Origin: an uncultured Eubacteriales bacterium
Lineage (GTDB): Bacteria; Bacillota; Clostridia; TANB77; CAG-508
NCBI GenBank assembly: GCA_949289635.1
Contig: CASEOS010000002.1
Location: 1-64,000, forward strand
Length of the DNA: 64,000 nucleotides
Direction: 5' to 3'
Every line of letters begins with the position of its first letter. The first letter of the stretch is position 1. This document shows positions 16,580 to 25,369 of this stretch, in pieces. The position numbers and the translations under genes are program-made. The notes below the pieces were generated by a model. It ran no database searches and was not told where the DNA came from. It saw nothing but the letters and a program-made list of their open reading frames with translations.

Positions 16580-16748
16580 AATACGATTTCCTTTACTTAT
16601 TATTTTATAATACTATATCACATTTTTGTAATATAATAAATAGTTTTAAAAAACACCTATCATTATTGAAAAATTATACAAAAGTCCTTGCTTATAAAGT
16701 GGTTGAAAAAAATATTTCCTTGTGATATATTTCTAACTATATAAAACA

Positions 16749-18491
16749 ATGAAAGAGATACGAAAAATGAAAGAAAAATTAAAAAAGTATCAATATATTT
16801 TGATTATTTTAATAGTATCGATTATTGTATCAGGTCCTCTTTTTAGAAAAGATTTAGATGTATATTATGACGATGGAATACAACATATTGCTAGAGCATA
16901 TGCAACATATTTATCGATTATAAATGGTGAGTATACAGAAGTTTTATCTAGTTTAACAAATGGATTTGGATACAGCTGGGATTTCTTTTATGGGAATTTT
17001 TCAACCATATTGATTTTAATAGGAAAATGGATAACCACCACCTTTATAGGAGGATATAAGTTTACTTTATTTATAGGGCTTTTGCTTTCTCGGAATAACT
17101 ATGTATTGGATTGTAAATCGATTAACGAAAAGCAAAGAAGCAGGAACTCTTGCAGCGATTTTATATATGTTAATGCCATATCATCTAAATGATATGTATA
17201 TTCGAAATGCCTTAGGAGAATTTTTAAGTTATATCTTTATTCCGCTTGTATTTTTAGGATTATATAAAATATTCCAAAAAGAAAAAGGTATATGGATATT
17301 ATGTGTAGGAGCAGTTCGGTTTGATTTTGACACATATTTTAATGACATTGTTAACAGCGATTATGGCTGGTACTTATATATGTGTAAATATAGTTAAATT
17401 AAAAGATAAAGAAATTTTACAACAACTAGGGATTTCTGTATTATGTGTTCTTGGAATTAGTGCTTTTTTCTGGATGCCTATGCTAGAAACTTACTTTTTT
17501 GCAGATTATGCAGTATATCAAGAAAACAGCATGGCAACAACAGAATCTTTATATGAAAGCGGATTAGATATAAAAACATTATTATATACAGACACAAAAG
17601 GAAACGCAACACATGTATTTGAAATTGGAATACCCATTTTAATAATGTGTATCTTATCCGTATTTGTGATAAAAAAAGGAATTGATAAGAAGTATAAAAA
17701 AGAATATATTTTATTTTTGATTTTAGGGATTCTATCTACGGTAATAACTATAAAACAATTCCCATGGGGAATATTTGAAGATATTTTTCAAATTATACAA
17801 TTTAAGTGGAGAATGTTATTATTTTCAAATTTCTTCTTGGCTATTATTTGTGCAGTTAATATGAATATATTGATAAAGAACTTTAATTATAGAGATATCA
17901 TTGCTATTTCTACGATTTGCATTCTATATGTAGGATTACTTATGCCTATGTTACAGGTGAATTCAGAAATTCAGGATATTGACAAATATAACATAGGTGA
18001 AGTTACAGAAAATAAAAGAGATACCATTGTGGGAATGGGAAAAGGAGAATATTTGCCTATAAAAAGTAACGACAATAGAGAATATATAAGATCAAGGGAA
18101 GATACAGTTTATGTGATAAAAGGTATGCGGAAGGATTCAAGAGGTAAATAAAAAAGGTCAAAATTTAACTTGTAAAATAGAAGTTTATGAAAACGAAACT
18201 GTTTTAGAATTTCCATACATATATTATCCAGGATATGAAGTTATGATAAATGGTAAAAAAATGAAACCATTTGAAAGTGAAAATGGTTTTTTGGCAATTT
18301 CTTTACCAGAAATGTCAAGCTCAGAAGTTTTAGTGGAATATGTGGGAACAAAGTTAATGCTAGTATCTAAAATCATTTCTGTAATGACATTAATCAGTAT
18401 TCTTATATATGAATTTTATAAAAAAATAAAAAAGAAAGATATAATAAAGAAGAAAAATCGTAAGAAAAAAGAAATTTGCTATTTATCTTAG
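16749..18491 (+). pseudogene. Frameshifted YfhO/DUF6044-like polytopic membrane protein
   Basis: Four consecutive fragments in frames 0, 1, 2 and 0 (16749-17192, 17101-17397, 17321-18151, 18243-18491) read as one large membrane protein. An N-terminal membrane helix with SGPLFRKDLDVYYDDGIQHIARAYATY comes first, then GTLAAILYMLMPYHLNDMYIRNALGE, many hydrophobic segments, and a C-terminal exposed domain YYPGYEVMINGKK before a last membrane helix. This is the layout of YfhO-type bacterial membrane proteins. Three frameshifts, near 17090, 17315 and 18130, break it. Neighbouring genes are intact, so assembly error is less likely than decay. Confidence 0.7.
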
Positions 18492-18567
18492 AAAATGATA
18501 AAATAGTAAAAATCTGATATATACTTGATAAAATATTTATTATGAAAGAAGAAAAAGAGGTGAAGAT

Positions 18568-19296
18568 ATGGAAAAGGTAGCAATTGTAACAGGAGGATCA
18601 AGAGGAATCGGTAAAGCAATTGTAGAAAGTTTGGCAAGAAAGAATATAAAAGTAATTGCAAATTATAACAAATCTGAAGATAAAGCTAAAAAATTACAAG
18701 AAGACTTAAAAAAAGAAAATATTTTTATAGATATTTTTAAAGCAGATGTATCTAAAAGAAAAGAAATAAGAGAAATGGTTGATTATACCATAAACAAATA
18801 TGGAAAAATTGATATTTTAGTTAATAATGCAGGAATTGATCAAGAAAAAATGTTTCAAGATATTACAGATGAAGATTGGGATAACATTGTGAAAGTAAAC
18901 TTATATTCTGTTTTTTGTACTACACAGGAAGCGATTAAATATATGCTAAACCAAAAAGATGGTTGTATTATCAATATTTCTTCTATTTATGGTATTAATG
19001 GAGGTTCTTGTGCAGTAGCATATTCTGCTACAAAAGCAGGAATAGACGGAATGACAAAAGCGTTAGCCAAAGAATTAGGACCTTCAAATATAAGGGTAAA
19101 TTCCATAGCACCAGGATATATTAATACAGATATGAATCAAAGATATTCAGATGAAGAAGTTAAACAGATAAAAGAAGAAACACCATTAGTAAAAATTGGC
19201 AAACCAGAAGATATTGCTAAATGCATAGAATGGCTTGTAGAAGATGACTTTACAACAGGACAAGTGATTTCAATAAATGGAGGTTGGGCAATTTAA
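18568..19296 (+). CDS. SDR-family oxidoreductase, FabG-like
   Basis: A 242-residue short-chain dehydrogenase. It has the Rossmann motif TGGSRGIG (residues 8-15), NNAG in the fourth strand, catalytic Ser near 139 (INISSIYG), Tyr152 and Lys156 (YSATK), and the PG-type loop APGYINTDM. Length and motifs fit beta-ketoacyl-ACP reductase, but many SDRs of other specificity share them and no fatty-acid synthesis genes are adjacent. It has its own AGAGGTGA ribosome site and a palindrome right after the stop. Confidence 0.8.
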   Translation: MEKVAIVTGGSRGIGKAIVESLARKNIKVIANYNKSEDKAKKLQEDLKKENIFIDIFKADVSKRKEIREMVDYTINKYGKIDILVNNAGIDQEKMFQDITDEDWDNIVKVNLYSVFCTTQEAIKYMLNQKDGCIINISSIYGINGGSCAVAYSATKAGIDGMTKALAKELGPSNIRVNSIAPGYINTDMNQRYSDEEVKQIKEETPLVKIGKPEDIAKCIEWLVEDDFTTGQVISINGGWAI

Positions 19297-19299
19297 AAA

Positions 19300-19330
19300 G
19301 GGACAATTGGGACCTGGTCCCAATTGTCCC
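19300..19330. repeat. GGGAC-type palindromic element, copy 1
   Basis: GGGACAATTGGGACC and its complement around a single central base, starting 4 bases after the SDR stop codon. It belongs in style with the GGGACG elements further along the window. Confidence 0.6.
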
Positions 19331-19341
19331 AAAAACAAAAA

Positions 19342-19375
19342 AGAGGCTTTTGTATGAAAGCCTCTATATTTTATT
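19342..19375. terminator. Terminator between convergent SDR and CBM genes
   Basis: A 9-bp stem AGAGGCTTT/AAAGCCTCT with a 6-base loop and a T-rich tail. Confidence 0.7.
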
Positions 19376-19847
19376 CTTCATTATTATTTGTTGCTTTTCT
19401 TTTATAGTTTCCAGAAATAATTTTTGGAAGATATGTAATAATTTTATAAACAGCTAAACGTATCTTTTTACTCCACAAATAAGCTCTTCTTAATCTTTTA
19501 GAAGAACTCAATGATTTTGGTTCGTCATCAAGAACTAATAATTCAGTAGGAAGTTTTTCTAAATTAAATATATAGTTTTGACCGTTATTATTATCCCAAT
19601 TGTTATTTTCATCTCTAAAACAGAAGTTAAAAGTATTTCCTTCGCCTAATGTGATTTCAGCTTGGAATCCTAAATCTGTTTTTTCCATAACAACATCATT
19701 TACATTGTCCCAATGATCGCCAAAACCATAATGAATAGATACTTCCTTAGAAGCATCTTGAAATAGTTGTCCTGTATATGAAATTTTAACTCTTGTATTT
19801 TCAATTAATTTATCAGTATTAAAAAAGATATTTTTTGTTAATTCCAT
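19371..19847 (-). CDS. Starch-binding module (CBM25/53-like) protein
   Basis: A 158-residue protein without signal peptide. Residues about 18-95 resemble a starch-binding module: VKISYTGQLFQDASKEVSIHYGFGDHWDNVNDVVMEKTDLGFQAEITLGEGNTFNFCFRD...WDNNNGQNYIF. This has the typical 'YGFG..W' and 'FCF.D....WDNN.G.NY' aromatic/Asn motifs. The C-terminus is basic. Being cytoplasmic, it may bind storage glycogen, though that is inferred from the module alone. Confidence 0.7.
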   Translation of the reverse strand: MELTKNIFFNTDKLIENTRVKISYTGQLFQDASKEVSIHYGFGDHWDNVNDVVMEKTDLGFQAEITLGEGNTFNFCFRDENNNWDNNNGQNYIFNLEKLPTELLVLDDEPKSLSSSKRLRRAYLWSKKIRLAVYKIITYLPKIISGNYKRKATNNNEE

Positions 19848-20107
19848 TTTAAAACTCTCCTTGTTTATCTTTTGCTAAAATTATTATAATATTAAATTTT
19901 ACATTCTTCAAGTATTTTTTCTAAAAATAAACAAAATATTAAAAATGTAATCAATTTGTAATTGTTTTGTAATAAATAAGTGAATGAGGAAAAGCTATAA
20001 TGAATAAGATATACGAGTAAAGAAAATCTATTTGAAACGGTATAAATATATTGTCAAAAAAGTGAGAATATGATAAGATAAAAAAAGAAGGAAAAGGGGA
20101 AGATGTT

Positions 20108-22192
20108 ATGAAAGAAGATTTAATGGAGGCGGAGGAATTGGAGCCAAAAGAAGAAATGAAAGAAATGATACCAGAAGAAAAAAAGCAGGAAGTAGAAGAA
20201 ATAAAAGATGAACAAGAAAAAAAGGAAATCATACAAAAGGAAGAAAAAGAAGAAGTAAAGAAAGAGGAATCCAGTAAGACTAAAATAGCTGAAAAGCAAG
20301 ATGAGGAAAAGGATATAAAAGAAGAAAAAGATATAGCAAAAATAGAGAAAGAAGAAGAGACTGAAAAAAAGAAAAAATCAAAAAAGAATACAGAAAATAA
20401 AAAAGACACTAAAGAAGAGGCTAAAATTGAAAACAAGAAAGATCAAAAGAAAAAAGACAAAGAAAATAAGACTGAAAAAAGACATACTAAAAAAGTTAAA
20501 AAAATCATCATTTCTATTATAATTGTTGCGATTTTGGCATTATTATTTTCTACGGTTTTTGCGTTAACAAATATTAATAATGAAAGAATTATTAGTGGTG
20601 TTACAATAAAAGGAGTAGAAGTTTCAGGATTAACAAAAGAAGAAGCAATGGCAAAACTAGAAACAGTGTATTCTGAAAAATTGAATAATAATATCATGCT
20701 TCAGTACCAAGATTTTGAATCAGAGTTAAATCCAACACTTATGGAAGTAAAATATGATATAGAAAAAGCTGTTAATGAAGCATTTTCTTTAGGAAGAGAT
20801 AGTAATATTTTTATTAATAATTATAATATTTTAGGAACATTAATCGGAAAAAGAGACTTTAACGTAGATATGGCAATAAATGAAGAAATAACAAAACAAA
20901 CGATAAATGACATTGGAGCCAATTTACCAGGACTCATGATGGAATCTAGTTATAGTATAGAAGAAGATGAATTGATTATTATAAGAGGAAAAGAAGGAAT
21001 TGTTATCAGTACAGACACACTTTTATCAGAAGTAAAAGACATGTTAAATGATATTCATGAAACAGATAATACTATAGAAATTCCAGTAGAAACAAAAACA
21101 CCGCAAGAAATCGATATTGATAAAATACATAGTGAAGTATATCAAGAACCACAAGATGCTTATTATACAAAAGAACCTTTTACAGTATATCCAGAAGTAG
21201 AAGGAATTGACTTTGATGTAGAAAAGGCAAAAGAAATTATTGCATCAGAAGTAAAAGATGAATATGTAATCGAACTTATTATTACAAAACCAAAAGTAAC
21301 AATAGAAGATATTGGGACAGAAGCATTTCCAGATAGATTGTCAACTTTTTCAACTAGATATGATGCAAGTGACAAAGATAGAACAACAAATTTAGTAATA
21401 GCTTGTCAAAAATTAAATGGAAAAGTGATTATGCCAGGAGAAACATTTTCATATAATGCGACATTAGGACCAAGAACATATGCTGCTGGTTATCGAAATG
21501 GAAAGATATATGAAAATGGTCAAGTCGTAGATGGATTAGGTGGAGGAATTTGTCAAATTTCTTCAACATTATATAATGTAGCTTTAATGTCAGATATGGA
21601 AATTGTAGAAAGAAGAAATCATCAATTTGTTACATCATATGTATCAGAAGGAAGAGATGCAACAGTTGTATATGGAGCAACAGATTTTAAGTTTAAAAAC
21701 ACAAGAACTTATCCTGTAAGACTTGTGGCATCTGCTAAAGGAGGAGTGGCCACAGTTTCTGTATATGGAATTAAAGAAGCAGATAGAGAATATACATATT
21801 CTTTTAGAACTGAGCCAATATCAACTATACCATATACAACAAAATATATTGAAGATTCAAGTTTATCAGCTGGTCAGGAAGTTGTAACACAAAAGGGAGC
21901 AAATGGATTAGTTTGTAAGACATATATGACAAAAATGTTAAATGGAAAAATTGTTTCAACAAAATTACTTTCAACAGATACATATAGTGCAATGCAAAAA
22001 ATTGTTAAAAGGGGAACAGGTGCAAAAGTATCTACACCTAATACATCTGTGTCAACACCAGAAACAAAACCAGAAACCGTACCAGAGACTGATAAAATTG
22101 AAACAGAAAAACCTAAAGAGGATAAAGTTCCAACACAAAAACCAGAAGAAACAAAACCAGAAACAGAAGTATCAAATGAAACAACAGAATAA
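20108..22192 (+). CDS. VanW-domain cell-envelope protein with G5 domain
   Basis: A 694-residue protein. Residues 1-130 are an extreme Lys/Glu-rich cytoplasmic segment, followed by one membrane helix (about 134-154). A putative peptidoglycan-binding domain (about 160-390) comes next, then a VanW domain (about 415-560) with the signature GGGICQISSTLYNVAL, and a G5-like domain (about 575-640, 'YTTKYIEDSSL..GQEVV.QKG..G'). A Pro/Glu/Thr tail ends the protein. Such proteins are envelope-associated in clostridia; VanW is named from vancomycin clusters but is not itself evidence of resistance. Confidence 0.85.
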   Translation: MKEDLMEAEELEPKEEMKEMIPEEKKQEVEEIKDEQEKKEIIQKEEKEEVKKEESSKTKIAEKQDEEKDIKEEKDIAKIEKEEETEKKKKSKKNTENKKDTKEEAKIENKKDQKKKDKENKTEKRHTKKVKKIIISIIIVAILALLFSTVFALTNINNERIISGVTIKGVEVSGLTKEEAMAKLETVYSEKLNNNIMLQYQDFESELNPTLMEVKYDIEKAVNEAFSLGRDSNIFINNYNILGTLIGKRDFNVDMAINEEITKQTINDIGANLPGLMMESSYSIEEDELIIIRGKEGIVISTDTLLSEVKDMLNDIHETDNTIEIPVETKTPQEIDIDKIHSEVYQEPQDAYYTKEPFTVYPEVEGIDFDVEKAKEIIASEVKDEYVIELIITKPKVTIEDIGTEAFPDRLSTFSTRYDASDKDRTTNLVIACQKLNGKVIMPGETFSYNATLGPRTYAAGYRNGKIYENGQVVDGLGGGICQISSTLYNVALMSDMEIVERRNHQFVTSYVSEGRDATVVYGATDFKFKNTRTYPVRLVASAKGGVATVSVYGIKEADREYTYSFRTEPISTIPYTTKYIEDSSLSAGQEVVTQKGANGLVCKTYMTKMLNGKIVSTKLLSTDTYSAMQKIVKRGTGAKVSTPNTSVSTPETKPETVPETDKIETEKPKEDKVPTQKPEETKPETEVSNETTE

Positions 22193-22222
22193 AACATTAT
22201 TGAAGCAGACTAAAATAGTGAA

Positions 22223-22251
22223 CGGCGTTTTTTGTAAAAAACGTCGTTTTT
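22223..22251 (+). terminator. Terminator after the VanW gene
   Basis: Stem CGGCGTTTTTT/AAAAAACGTCG (one G-T wobble), 2-base loop and T-run. Confidence 0.8.
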
Positions 22252-22253
22252 CA

Positions 22254-22281
22254 TTGACAAAAGAAAAAAAAGTAGTATAAT
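22254..22281 (+). promoter_or_regulatory. tRNA promoter
   Basis: Perfect TTGACA and perfect TATAAT with a 16-base spacer, upstream of the tRNA fragment and tRNA-Lys. Confidence 0.8.
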
Positions 22282-22301
22282 AATATATGTCTAAATGAAA
22301 A

Positions 22302-22325
22302 TGCGCCATTAGCTCAGTTGGTAGA
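22302..22325 (+). pseudogene. 5' tRNA fragment (acceptor and D-arm only)
   Basis: These 24 bases match the 5' end of the tRNA-Lys that begins 36 bases later, with a few substitutions. They contain the acceptor strand and D-arm but no anticodon or T-arm. This looks like a truncated tRNA or recombination footprint between the promoter and the intact gene. Confidence 0.65.
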
Positions 22326-22337
22326 GTGGAGAAGCAC

Positions 22338-22413
22338 CCGCCATTAGCTTAGTTGGTAAAGCAGCTGACTCTTAATCAGAAGACCCCCAGTTCGAGTCTG
22401 GGATGGCGGACCA
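22338..22413 (+). tRNA. tRNA-Lys (anticodon CTT)
   Basis: Acceptor CCGCCAT/ATGGCGG, D-arm AGCTTAGTTGGTAAAGC, anticodon loop CTCTTAA, T-arm CCCAG/CTGGG and an encoded CCA. The outermost pair of the anticodon stem is a G/A mismatch, so the gene may be slightly decayed or diverged. Confidence 0.85.
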
Positions 22414-22487
22414 CTAAGGTTGTTTAGAAAGTACCACCAATTTTTCGAGTGAATTGATGTACTTCTAAAGCATGTTTATCTTTTTGT

Positions 22488-22514
22488 AAAGCACTTAATA
22501 AAAAGTGCTTTTTA
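22488..22514 (+). terminator. Terminator after tRNA-Lys(CTT)
   Basis: Stem AAAGCACTT/AAGTGCTTT with a short A-rich loop and T-run. The remaining 260 bases up to the sigma gene hold nothing that I recognise. Confidence 0.7.
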
Positions 22515-22775
22515 TTTTTGGGTAATGAAAACAAGGTTAGAATCACTTAAGCGGTAGATTGAGAAAGAAATGCGATTGAAAAGATCGTTCAATAGGGTTT
22601 AAACCTAGATGTGCCAGTACAAAAGTCTTCTAGGCTAACAAATCATAAAGATATTTTGAAAAATTATTTTTTATAGTAAGATATAAGTATTCAGCAATTA
22701 TATATTTATAAAGAATAATTTTTTAGTGTGACAAATAGATTAACAGAATTGTATAAAGAATAGGAGGTGCAAAAA

Positions 22776-23354
22776 GTGGTTGTGGAAAATAAAACATCTA
22801 TTAATGAACAATCTGATATCGAACTATACAAATCTTTTTTAAATGGAAATAAAGAAGCGTTTAATCAATTAATTTTAAGACATAGGAAACAGTTAACATT
22901 ATTTATTATGAAATATGTAAAAAAATTAGAAGTAGCAGAAGATATAGTACAAGATAGTTTTGTCTATATGTTGATTAATAAAGTGGATTATGATTTTAAG
23001 TATTCATTTAGAACTTACATATACACAATAGCAAAATCAAGAACATTAAATTATTTAAAAAATAAATCAAAAATAGTATCAATGGAAGATGTATTAACAG
23101 CAAAATACTATGATGAAGAAATGAATATTGAAGAAATTTATATAAAAAAAGAAGAAAGAGAAAAGATACAAAAAGCTATAAAAAAATTAAAAAAAGATTA
23201 TCAGATTGTAATTTATTTATATGATTTTCAAGGATTTAAGTACAAAGAAATAAGTGAGATATTAAATCAAAGTATGTCAAAAACAAAAATGATGATACAT
23301 AGAGCTAAGAAACAATTGAAAAATATTTTAAAGGAGGAAAATGAAATATGTTAA
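22776..23354 (+). CDS. ECF-type RNA polymerase sigma factor
   Basis: A 192-residue sigma-70 family protein with complete regions. Region 2 is about 14-85 (FNQLILRHRKQLTLFIMKYVKKLEVAEDIVQDSFVYML, then YIYTIAKSRTLNYLKNK). Region 4 is about 130-185, with the helix-turn-helix KYKEISEILNQSMSKTKMMIHRAKKQL. The GTG at 22776 has AGGAGG 8 bases upstream. It overlaps the following membrane protein gene by 7 bases, the usual sigma/anti-sigma arrangement. Confidence 0.88.
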   Translation: MVVENKTSINEQSDIELYKSFLNGNKEAFNQLILRHRKQLTLFIMKYVKKLEVAEDIVQDSFVYMLINKVDYDFKYSFRTYIYTIAKSRTLNYLKNKSKIVSMEDVLTAKYYDEEMNIEEIYIKKEEREKIQKAIKKLKKDYQIVIYLYDFQGFKYKEISEILNQSMSKTKMMIHRAKKQLKNILKEENEIC

Positions 23355-24322
23355 GTGATGAAGAATTTATTAATTCAGTATGGAATAAATATGAAAATTA
23401 TATTTGTTTACGAAATAAGGATGATTTTTTTAAAAAACGTATTTACAAAAAGAATAGTAACATAATAAGAAACTTAAGTACAGCAGCTAGTTTTACCATA
23501 ATAACATTTACAGCAGTAGGAGTTTGTGCGGGTGCAGCGACTATATATAATTATATTCAAGAGAAGACAACTACTGATTTTAATAAAAATATAGGATATG
23601 ATTATAGTCAAGACATGAATTTAAGTAATAATGTTTATTATAAGAAAATTGAATCTTATGAAGAATATAAAAGTGCTTGTGGTAAATGGAATAATTTAGT
23701 AGAAATGTCTGAAGAAGACTTTAAAACAGATTTCCTAATTATTGTAGCAGGTGAAAATTATGACACTACAAGTTTAACAGTTAAAAATATTTATAATGAA
23801 GATAATAATCTATATATAGATTTAATTCAAACGGAACAATACAATAAAGATGATACAGTTTTATCTATAAAACTAAATAGAGATTTGAATAAAGAGAATG
23901 TAGTAATTAATATTATTAAAGAAAATCAAAGCATAAATTCTAATTTTACTAGTTTAGATAATTTACCAAAAAATTATACGAAAGAAGAAGCAATAGAGGA
24001 CGGATGTTTAGTTATAGAAGATAATGTAATAATATCAAATGATAACGCTATACTAGAGAAATTTATTATAGATTCTAATAATAATATGGATTCATCCATT
24101 AGAATAGCAATGTATTCAGAGGAAGGATTAGAAATTAAGGATCTTTCATATAGGAATGCTAAGTACTATATATCAGAAGATAACACAAGAAATGGTAATG
24201 CTGAAATATATTATCATAGTGCAGAAAAATTAGAAAAAAGGCAAATGAAAAATGGTTATACAACTTATTATTTGGAAGATGAAATTGGAAACCAGACAAT
24301 TATATGTATGCTGAAAAAGTAA
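23348..24322 (+). CDS. Putative membrane anti-sigma/sensor protein with DUF4362-like domain
   Basis: A 324-residue protein. It has a cytoplasmic N-terminus of about 45 residues, one membrane helix (AASFTIITFTAVGVCAGAATIYNY) and a large extracytoplasmic part. The segment YTKEEAIEDGCLVIEDNVIISNDNAILEKFIIDS resembles DUF4362. Overlap with the sigma gene and topology indicate that it holds or releases the sigma factor. The N-terminal part shows no clear zinc-binding anti-sigma motif, so the mechanism is unknown. Confidence 0.65.
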   Translation: MLSDEEFINSVWNKYENYICLRNKDDFFKKRIYKKNSNIIRNLSTAASFTIITFTAVGVCAGAATIYNYIQEKTTTDFNKNIGYDYSQDMNLSNNVYYKKIESYEEYKSACGKWNNLVEMSEEDFKTDFLIIVAGENYDTTSLTVKNIYNEDNNLYIDLIQTEQYNKDDTVLSIKLNRDLNKENVVINIIKENQSINSNFTSLDNLPKNYTKEEAIEDGCLVIEDNVIISNDNAILEKFIIDSNNNMDSSIRIAMYSEEGLEIKDLSYRNAKYYISEDNTRNGNAEIYYHSAEKLEKRQMKNGYTTYYLEDEIGNQTIICMLKK

Positions 24323-24380
24323 CTTTTTTAAACTTTTTTAAACTTACATTGTTAAGGAAACCAAGTGAATATATACTATA

Positions 24381-24414
24381 ACATAAGTTGGTAAGTGCAG
24401 ATACCAACTTATGT
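24381..24414. promoter_or_regulatory. 13-bp hairpin upstream of the SH3b protein gene
   Basis: ACATAAGTTGGTA and its exact complement around an 8-base loop, with no T-run. It is either a transcript end for the sigma operon or an operator/leader element for the secreted-protein gene 90 bases downstream. Confidence 0.5.
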
Positions 24415-24502
24415 GTAGTTATGAAGATAAAGTTATCATTAATAACTATGCATAAAAATGAAAGGAAACAAGCAAAACAATGTATTAATGGAGGAAATTA
24501 AT

Positions 24503-25261
24503 ATGACAAGAACATCTTTTGTAAAAAAACGGATTCTGGCACTCGTTTTAATGATAGTAACAGCATTTACTATCATTCCTACAACTCAAGTGCGTGCGGC
24601 AGAGGACTATAACGGTGGAGCGGCTATCACGGAGGAAGAGGTAACTGTATATGACGGTGTTTATGGAACAAAAATTGGTACCATATACAGACATGAAGGG
24701 TTAACGGTTCTTAATTATGTAAGTGGAAATTGGGTGTATGTAGAATATAGTACACCCAATGGAGCCAAAAGAGGATATGTTGACTATTCTGGTGGAAAAC
24801 TTGGATTTTATGCTTCGACATGTGTCGCAAAAGTAAATGTCACAAGTAATGTCTATTATGGAACGGATTTAAGTACACATCTTAAAACAGGAGCGGTATA
24901 TGCTGGTGAATATATTGCAGTTCTTGCAAAAAATGGAGACTGGGTATATGTGGAGTACAATACACCCGACGGAAGAAAACGTGGGTATATGTATTATTCC
25001 AACTTGACATGCTACAACAGACCAGCCGTTTTTCCTGATTTATATACATATAATGATGATGGTACTTCATTCTATGTGGATGGGTACTATACAGTTTTTT
25101 CAGGTCCAGGAGAAAACTATGCTAAAATCGGTTCAGTTAATAGCGAAAATGTGATAGCATATCAAAATATTTTTGATGGTTCTCTTGAAGGGACATATAT
25201 TGAATATTATGTTACAGGAACGACGCAAAAGAAGAGTGGATTCATTTTGTATTCATATTAA
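24503..25261 (+). CDS. Secreted SH3b-repeat protein
   Basis: A 252-residue protein with a signal peptide (basic TRTSFVKKR, hydrophobic LALVLMIVTAFTIIPTT, cleavage near VRAAED). At least three bacterial SH3-like repeats follow, sharing WVYVEY(S/N)TPNG(A/R)KRGY. The same repeat unit is found in the 1414-residue protein at 26372-30616. SH3b repeats usually bind cell-wall peptides. The start ATG at 24503 has GGAGG upstream. Its codons are visibly richer in G and C than those of its neighbours, hinting at a different origin. No catalytic domain is present. Confidence 0.75.
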   Translation: MTRTSFVKKRILALVLMIVTAFTIIPTTQVRAAEDYNGGAAITEEEVTVYDGVYGTKIGTIYRHEGLTVLNYVSGNWVYVEYSTPNGAKRGYVDYSGGKLGFYASTCVAKVNVTSNVYYGTDLSTHLKTGAVYAGEYIAVLAKNGDWVYVEYNTPDGRKRGYMYYSNLTCYNRPAVFPDLYTYNDDGTSFYVDGYYTVFSGPGENYAKIGSVNSENVIAYQNIFDGSLEGTYIEYYVTGTTQKKSGFILYSY

Positions 25262-25331
25262 AAGTTGAAACCAAATTTATAATGTAACAAGTAAATAATA
25301 TTTAAGTAATTGTTTTGCTGTATCCTATTAT

Positions 25332-25369
25332 AGTCGAGAATATTCTTCTTGAATGTTCTCGACTTTTAT
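25332..25369. terminator. Bidirectional terminator between SH3b gene and response regulator
   Basis: Stem AGTCGAGAA/TTCTCGACT with AT-rich loop and T-runs on both sides of convergent genes. Confidence 0.75.

Noticed and set aside
20108-20500. Serine/phenylalanine-rich minus-strand frame opposite the VanW gene
   Set aside because: It is the complement of the Lys/Glu-rich repeat region of the VanW protein, so the long frame is an artefact of codon bias.
21400-21700. VanW gene as evidence of a vancomycin-resistance cluster
   Set aside because: No vanA/B-type ligase, vanH or vanX is present. VanW-G5 proteins are common envelope proteins in clostridia.
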